A stretch of 7,688 nt of DNA from an uncultured Fastidiosipila sp. (lineage in GTDB: Bacteria; Bacillota; Clostridia; Saccharofermentanales; Fastidiosipilaceae): contig CALLQJ010000331.1 in NCBI GenBank assembly GCA_938014865.1, positions 1-7,688 on the forward strand. Reading direction: 5' to 3'. The notes beneath the pieces were generated by a model. It did no database searches. It was not told where the DNA came from and saw only the letters and a list, made by a program, of their open reading frames with translations. Position numbers and translations under genes: made by a program. Positions 6,238-7,688 of this stretch are shown here, one piece after another (the stretch's first letter is position 1; each line of letters opens with the position of its first letter).

Positions 6238-6720
6238 TTACTCTTCTTCTCTGGACCAAAGTTCCAGACGGCGCACGCCGGGAATTTTCGAAAGCTCGCG
6301 TCTTAGGGCGACACGATCACCGTCCGTGCCCGCTATATCCACACTGAGCATCAGGTCTACAAAACCGTGACGCGGCAGACTTTGGGATATATTTAACAAT
6401 TTTGCCCCCTGATCCGTCAAGTACAAAATGATTTCAGCCAGCGCATCCGATTCCCGAAGCAAGGTGGCGACGATCGTCATCAGGTCTTTGCTCATCGGGT
6501 CTTCATAGGCCTGTACAGAATCGCGGTATTTATAAAAGGCCGAACGGGACATGCCGACTTCTTTCACGGCCTCGTTGACGGAATTCACCGCACCGGCCTG
6601 CAGCAGGGCCTTGACCCGCATGACATTGCTGAATACCTCAGGCAAAACCTCCGTTTTAATCAAGAGATATTCACTGACCGGTTTTATAGCGCTCTGTCCC
6701 TGACGGCTCGAATCTGCCAT
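6238..6720 (-). CDS. ACT domain-containing protein (UPF0735 / PheB-like)
   Basis: A 160-residue protein of the UPF0735 group, called PheB in Bacillus where it sits beside pheA. The N-terminal half has a helix-turn-helix-like segment (about 45-70: NSVNEAVKEVGMSRSAFYKY). The C-terminal half (80-155) is an ACT fold: a buried strand (MTIVATLL), helix (DALAEIILYLTDQG), strand (AKLLNISQSL), strand (FVDLMLSVDI), helix, and the closing PGVRRLEL. ACT domains bind amino acids and often control enzymes of their own pathway. The ribosome binding site AGGAG (6726-6730) is 5 nt from the ATG. It is the first gene of the unit with hom and the serpin. A regulatory role for Hom is inferred from position only, and DNA binding is possible given the HTH-like part. 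Confidence 0.9.
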   Translation of the reverse strand: MADSSRQGQSAIKPVSEYLLIKTEVLPEVFSNVMRVKALLQAGAVNSVNEAVKEVGMSRSAFYKYRDSVQAYEDPMSKDLMTIVATLLRESDALAEIILYLTDQGAKLLNISQSLPRHGFVDLMLSVDIAGTDGDRVALRRELSKIPGVRRLELWSREEE

Positions 6721-6744
6721 GCCAACTCCTCATCCGACTGTCCG

Positions 6745-6774
6745 TGTGCGGCAGAACATGCTGTCCGCGGCACA
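6745..6774 (-). promoter_or_regulatory. Hairpin in the 5' leader of the ACT-hom-serpin unit
   Basis: TGTGC (6745-6749) pairs with GCACA (6770-6774). Inside, GGCAG (6750-6754) pairs with CTG.CC (6761-6766), with a single bulged base and a 3-nt bulge on one side, closing a 6-nt loop. It lies in the ~68-nt leader predicted from the promoter and ends about 14 nt before the ribosome binding site. There is no T run, so it is not a terminator. I do not recognise a riboswitch or T-box. Confidence 0.4.
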
Positions 6775-6794
6775 TACACATGTAATTGATTTGT

Positions 6795-6823
6795 AATATA
6801 TCATTCGGAGAGTGCAAGGTCAA
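6795..6823 (-). promoter_or_regulatory. Near-consensus sigma-A promoter for ACT-hom-serpin
   Basis: Minus strand: TTGACC (6818-6823, 5/6 to TTGACA), a 17-nt spacer, TATATT (6795-6800, 5/6 to TATAAT) with TGA directly before it as an extended −10. The predicted start is near 6788, about 68 nt before the ACT start codon. It is the strongest promoter seen in the window and faces only this gene unit. Confidence 0.85.
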
Positions 6824-6854
6824 TACTTTTGCCTTAAAAGCGCCTGTTTATCGC

Positions 6855-6871
6855 AAAAAAGGCCTCTTTTT
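6855..6871 (-). terminator. Weak candidate terminator in the rdgB / ACT intergenic region
   Basis: AAAAAG and CTTTTT form a 6-bp inverted repeat around a 4-nt centre (6856-6871), about 100 nt after the rdgB stop. The stem is almost all A-T, so termination is doubtful. The rest of the interval 6824-6969 shows nothing I can name: it has mixed A/T-rich runs and no open frame worth calling. Confidence 0.25.
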
Positions 6872-6969
6872 ACGGTTTTTCAGCCGCTTTCCGCCTGTGC
6901 GCCGCTCATAGAACCTTCTGTTTTATCCGTACACAGCTCATGGATTTGTCATAATATTACAGAATTATT

Positions 6970-7587
6970 TCAATTTGTCATATCTTTTGACGCAAGAAAA
7001 GCCCGGACCTTCGCGAGCGCTCGTCCGCGATGGCTGATTTTGTTTTTTAAAGCCGGATCGATTTCCGCACTTGTCATCTTGTACTCGGGCAGGTAGAAAA
7101 TCGGATCATAGCCGAAACCGTGTGCCCCGCGCATTTCCGGAATAATCCGTCCTTCCATTTCCCCTCGGAAAATATGAGGACTTTCGGCAGCGGGTTCAAA
7201 AAGGCAGATCGCACAGACAAAACGCGCGCTCCAGTCCTCTTCCGGAATACCTTTTTCCCGGAGTCCTTTCCAGATGAGCGCACTTTTTCTTTGATAATCG
7301 CTGTCTTCCCCGCCGAAACGCGCCGAGTAAATCCCCGGCATCCCGCCGAGACCGTCCACGCACAAGCCGGAATCATCGGCCAGCACCCAGCTTTCAGGAT
7401 ATAAGGCGCGGTAAGCTTCGGCTTTCAGCCGGGCATTGCCTTCAAAGCTTTTGGCCGTCTCCTCTACATCCAAAACCGGACCCGCGTCTTTCGCCGCCAG
7501 GACCTCAATGCCGAAAGGCTCTAAAATCTCCGAAATCTCCCGGATCTTATCTTTATTGTGACTTGCTGCAATACAGCGTGTATTCAT
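6970..7587 (-). CDS. rdgB: XTP/dITP diphosphatase (RdgB/HAM1 family)
   Basis: Hydrolyses non-canonical purine triphosphates (dITP, ITP, XTP) to monophosphates and pyrophosphate, keeping deaminated bases out of DNA and RNA. At 205 residues it has the usual length, with all family motifs: SHNKDK (9-14, the [ST]xNxxK phosphate-binding motif), LADDSGLCVDGL (69-80) with the catalytic and metal-binding Asp pair at 71-72, GMPGIYSARF (82-91), GFGYDPIF (157-164) and SHRGRAL (185-191). The ATG is well supported by AAGGAGG 7 nt upstream (7595-7601). A possible upstream gene ends 16 nt before, suggesting an operon that continues beyond the right edge. A strong separate promoter downstream serves the next gene. 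Confidence 0.97.
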   Translation of the reverse strand: MNTRCIAASHNKDKIREISEILEPFGIEVLAAKDAGPVLDVEETAKSFEGNARLKAEAYRALYPESWVLADDSGLCVDGLGGMPGIYSARFGGEDSDYQRKSALIWKGLREKGIPEEDWSARFVCAICLFEPAAESPHIFRGEMEGRIIPEMRGAHGFGYDPIFYLPEYKMTSAEIDPALKNKISHRGRALAKVRAFLASKDMTN

Positions 7588-7603
7588 GTTTTATCCTCCT
7601 TCG

Positions 7604-7688
7604 TCAGCGTCCTCCGTGATGCGGGTATAAGTTCTTAACGGTGCTCATGTTAAGGCTGCGCTTGCCCCAGCAAAGCGGCAGCCCCTCC
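7604..7688 (-). CDS. Possible C-terminal end of an upstream gene, cut by window edge
   Basis: One minus-strand frame is open from the right edge (7687) to a TGA at 7604-7606, giving about 27 residues ending MSTVKNLYPHHGGR. The other two minus frames stop earlier, within about 50 nt of the edge. The stop lies 16 nt before the rdgB start and just before its ribosome binding site, the usual spacing inside an operon. I do not recognise the protein. The piece is too short to exclude chance. Confidence 0.35.
   Translation of the reverse strand, partial: EGLPLCWGKRSLNMSTVKNLYPHHGGR

Noticed and set aside
6721..6790. T-box or threonine-type riboswitch in front of the ACT-hom genes
   Set aside because: The leader is only about 68 nt, with no T-box sequence and no terminator/antiterminator pair.
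6812..7096. A plus-strand open frame across the rdgB/ACT intergenic region
   Set aside because: It overlaps the strong minus-strand promoter and the 3' end of rdgB. It has no ribosome binding site and no recognisable domain.

Overview
This window looks like an ordinary chromosomal stretch from a member of the Bacillota (Firmicutes), probably an anaerobic clostridia-type or related gut or sediment lineage. The evidence is strong AGGAGG-like ribosome binding sites, extended −10 (TGn) promoters, a UPF0735/PheB-type ACT protein next to homoserine dehydrogenase, a zf-trcl zinc-ribbon miniprotein, and an Lrp/AsnC regulator paired with a class I aminotransferase. I cannot name the genus. No mobile element, CRISPR array, tRNA or rRNA was seen.

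Layout, left to right. (1) 1-621, minus strand: N-terminal 207 codons of release factor 2 (prfB), cut by the window edge exactly after the SPF stop-codon-recognition tripeptide. It reads in one frame, without the usual programmed frameshift. (2) 725-2406, minus: an Lrp/AsnC-family regulator and a PLP aminotransferase, joined by an ATGA overlap. (3) 2514-3407, minus: a polytopic membrane protein with a TTG start and a very acidic C-terminal tail. (4) 3532-3711, plus: a 59-residue zinc-ribbon protein, the only plus-strand gene, divergent from the membrane protein and closed by a clear intrinsic terminator. (5) 3841-6720, minus: a three-gene unit of ACT-domain protein, homoserine dehydrogenase (hom) and a serpin, behind a near-consensus promoter at 6795-6823. 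(6) 6970-7587, minus: the house-cleaning nucleotide pyrophosphatase RdgB, preceded by what may be the last codons of an upstream gene running off the right edge.

Functionally, the core is amino-acid metabolism. hom makes homoserine on the threonine/methionine branch of aspartate metabolism, and the ACT protein may help sense amino acids. The aminotransferase is probably under local control by its Lrp partner. RF2 and RdgB are housekeeping genes.

The most unusual element is the serpin. It has a well-conserved serpin C-terminal half, an inhibitory-type hinge and a predicted Arg-Ser P1-P1' bond. It has no export signal and begins 2 nt after the hom stop codon. Next in interest are the loss of the prfB frameshift and the degenerate ACT-like tail of Hom beside a stand-alone ACT protein. 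Nothing here amounts to a clearly new multi-gene system.
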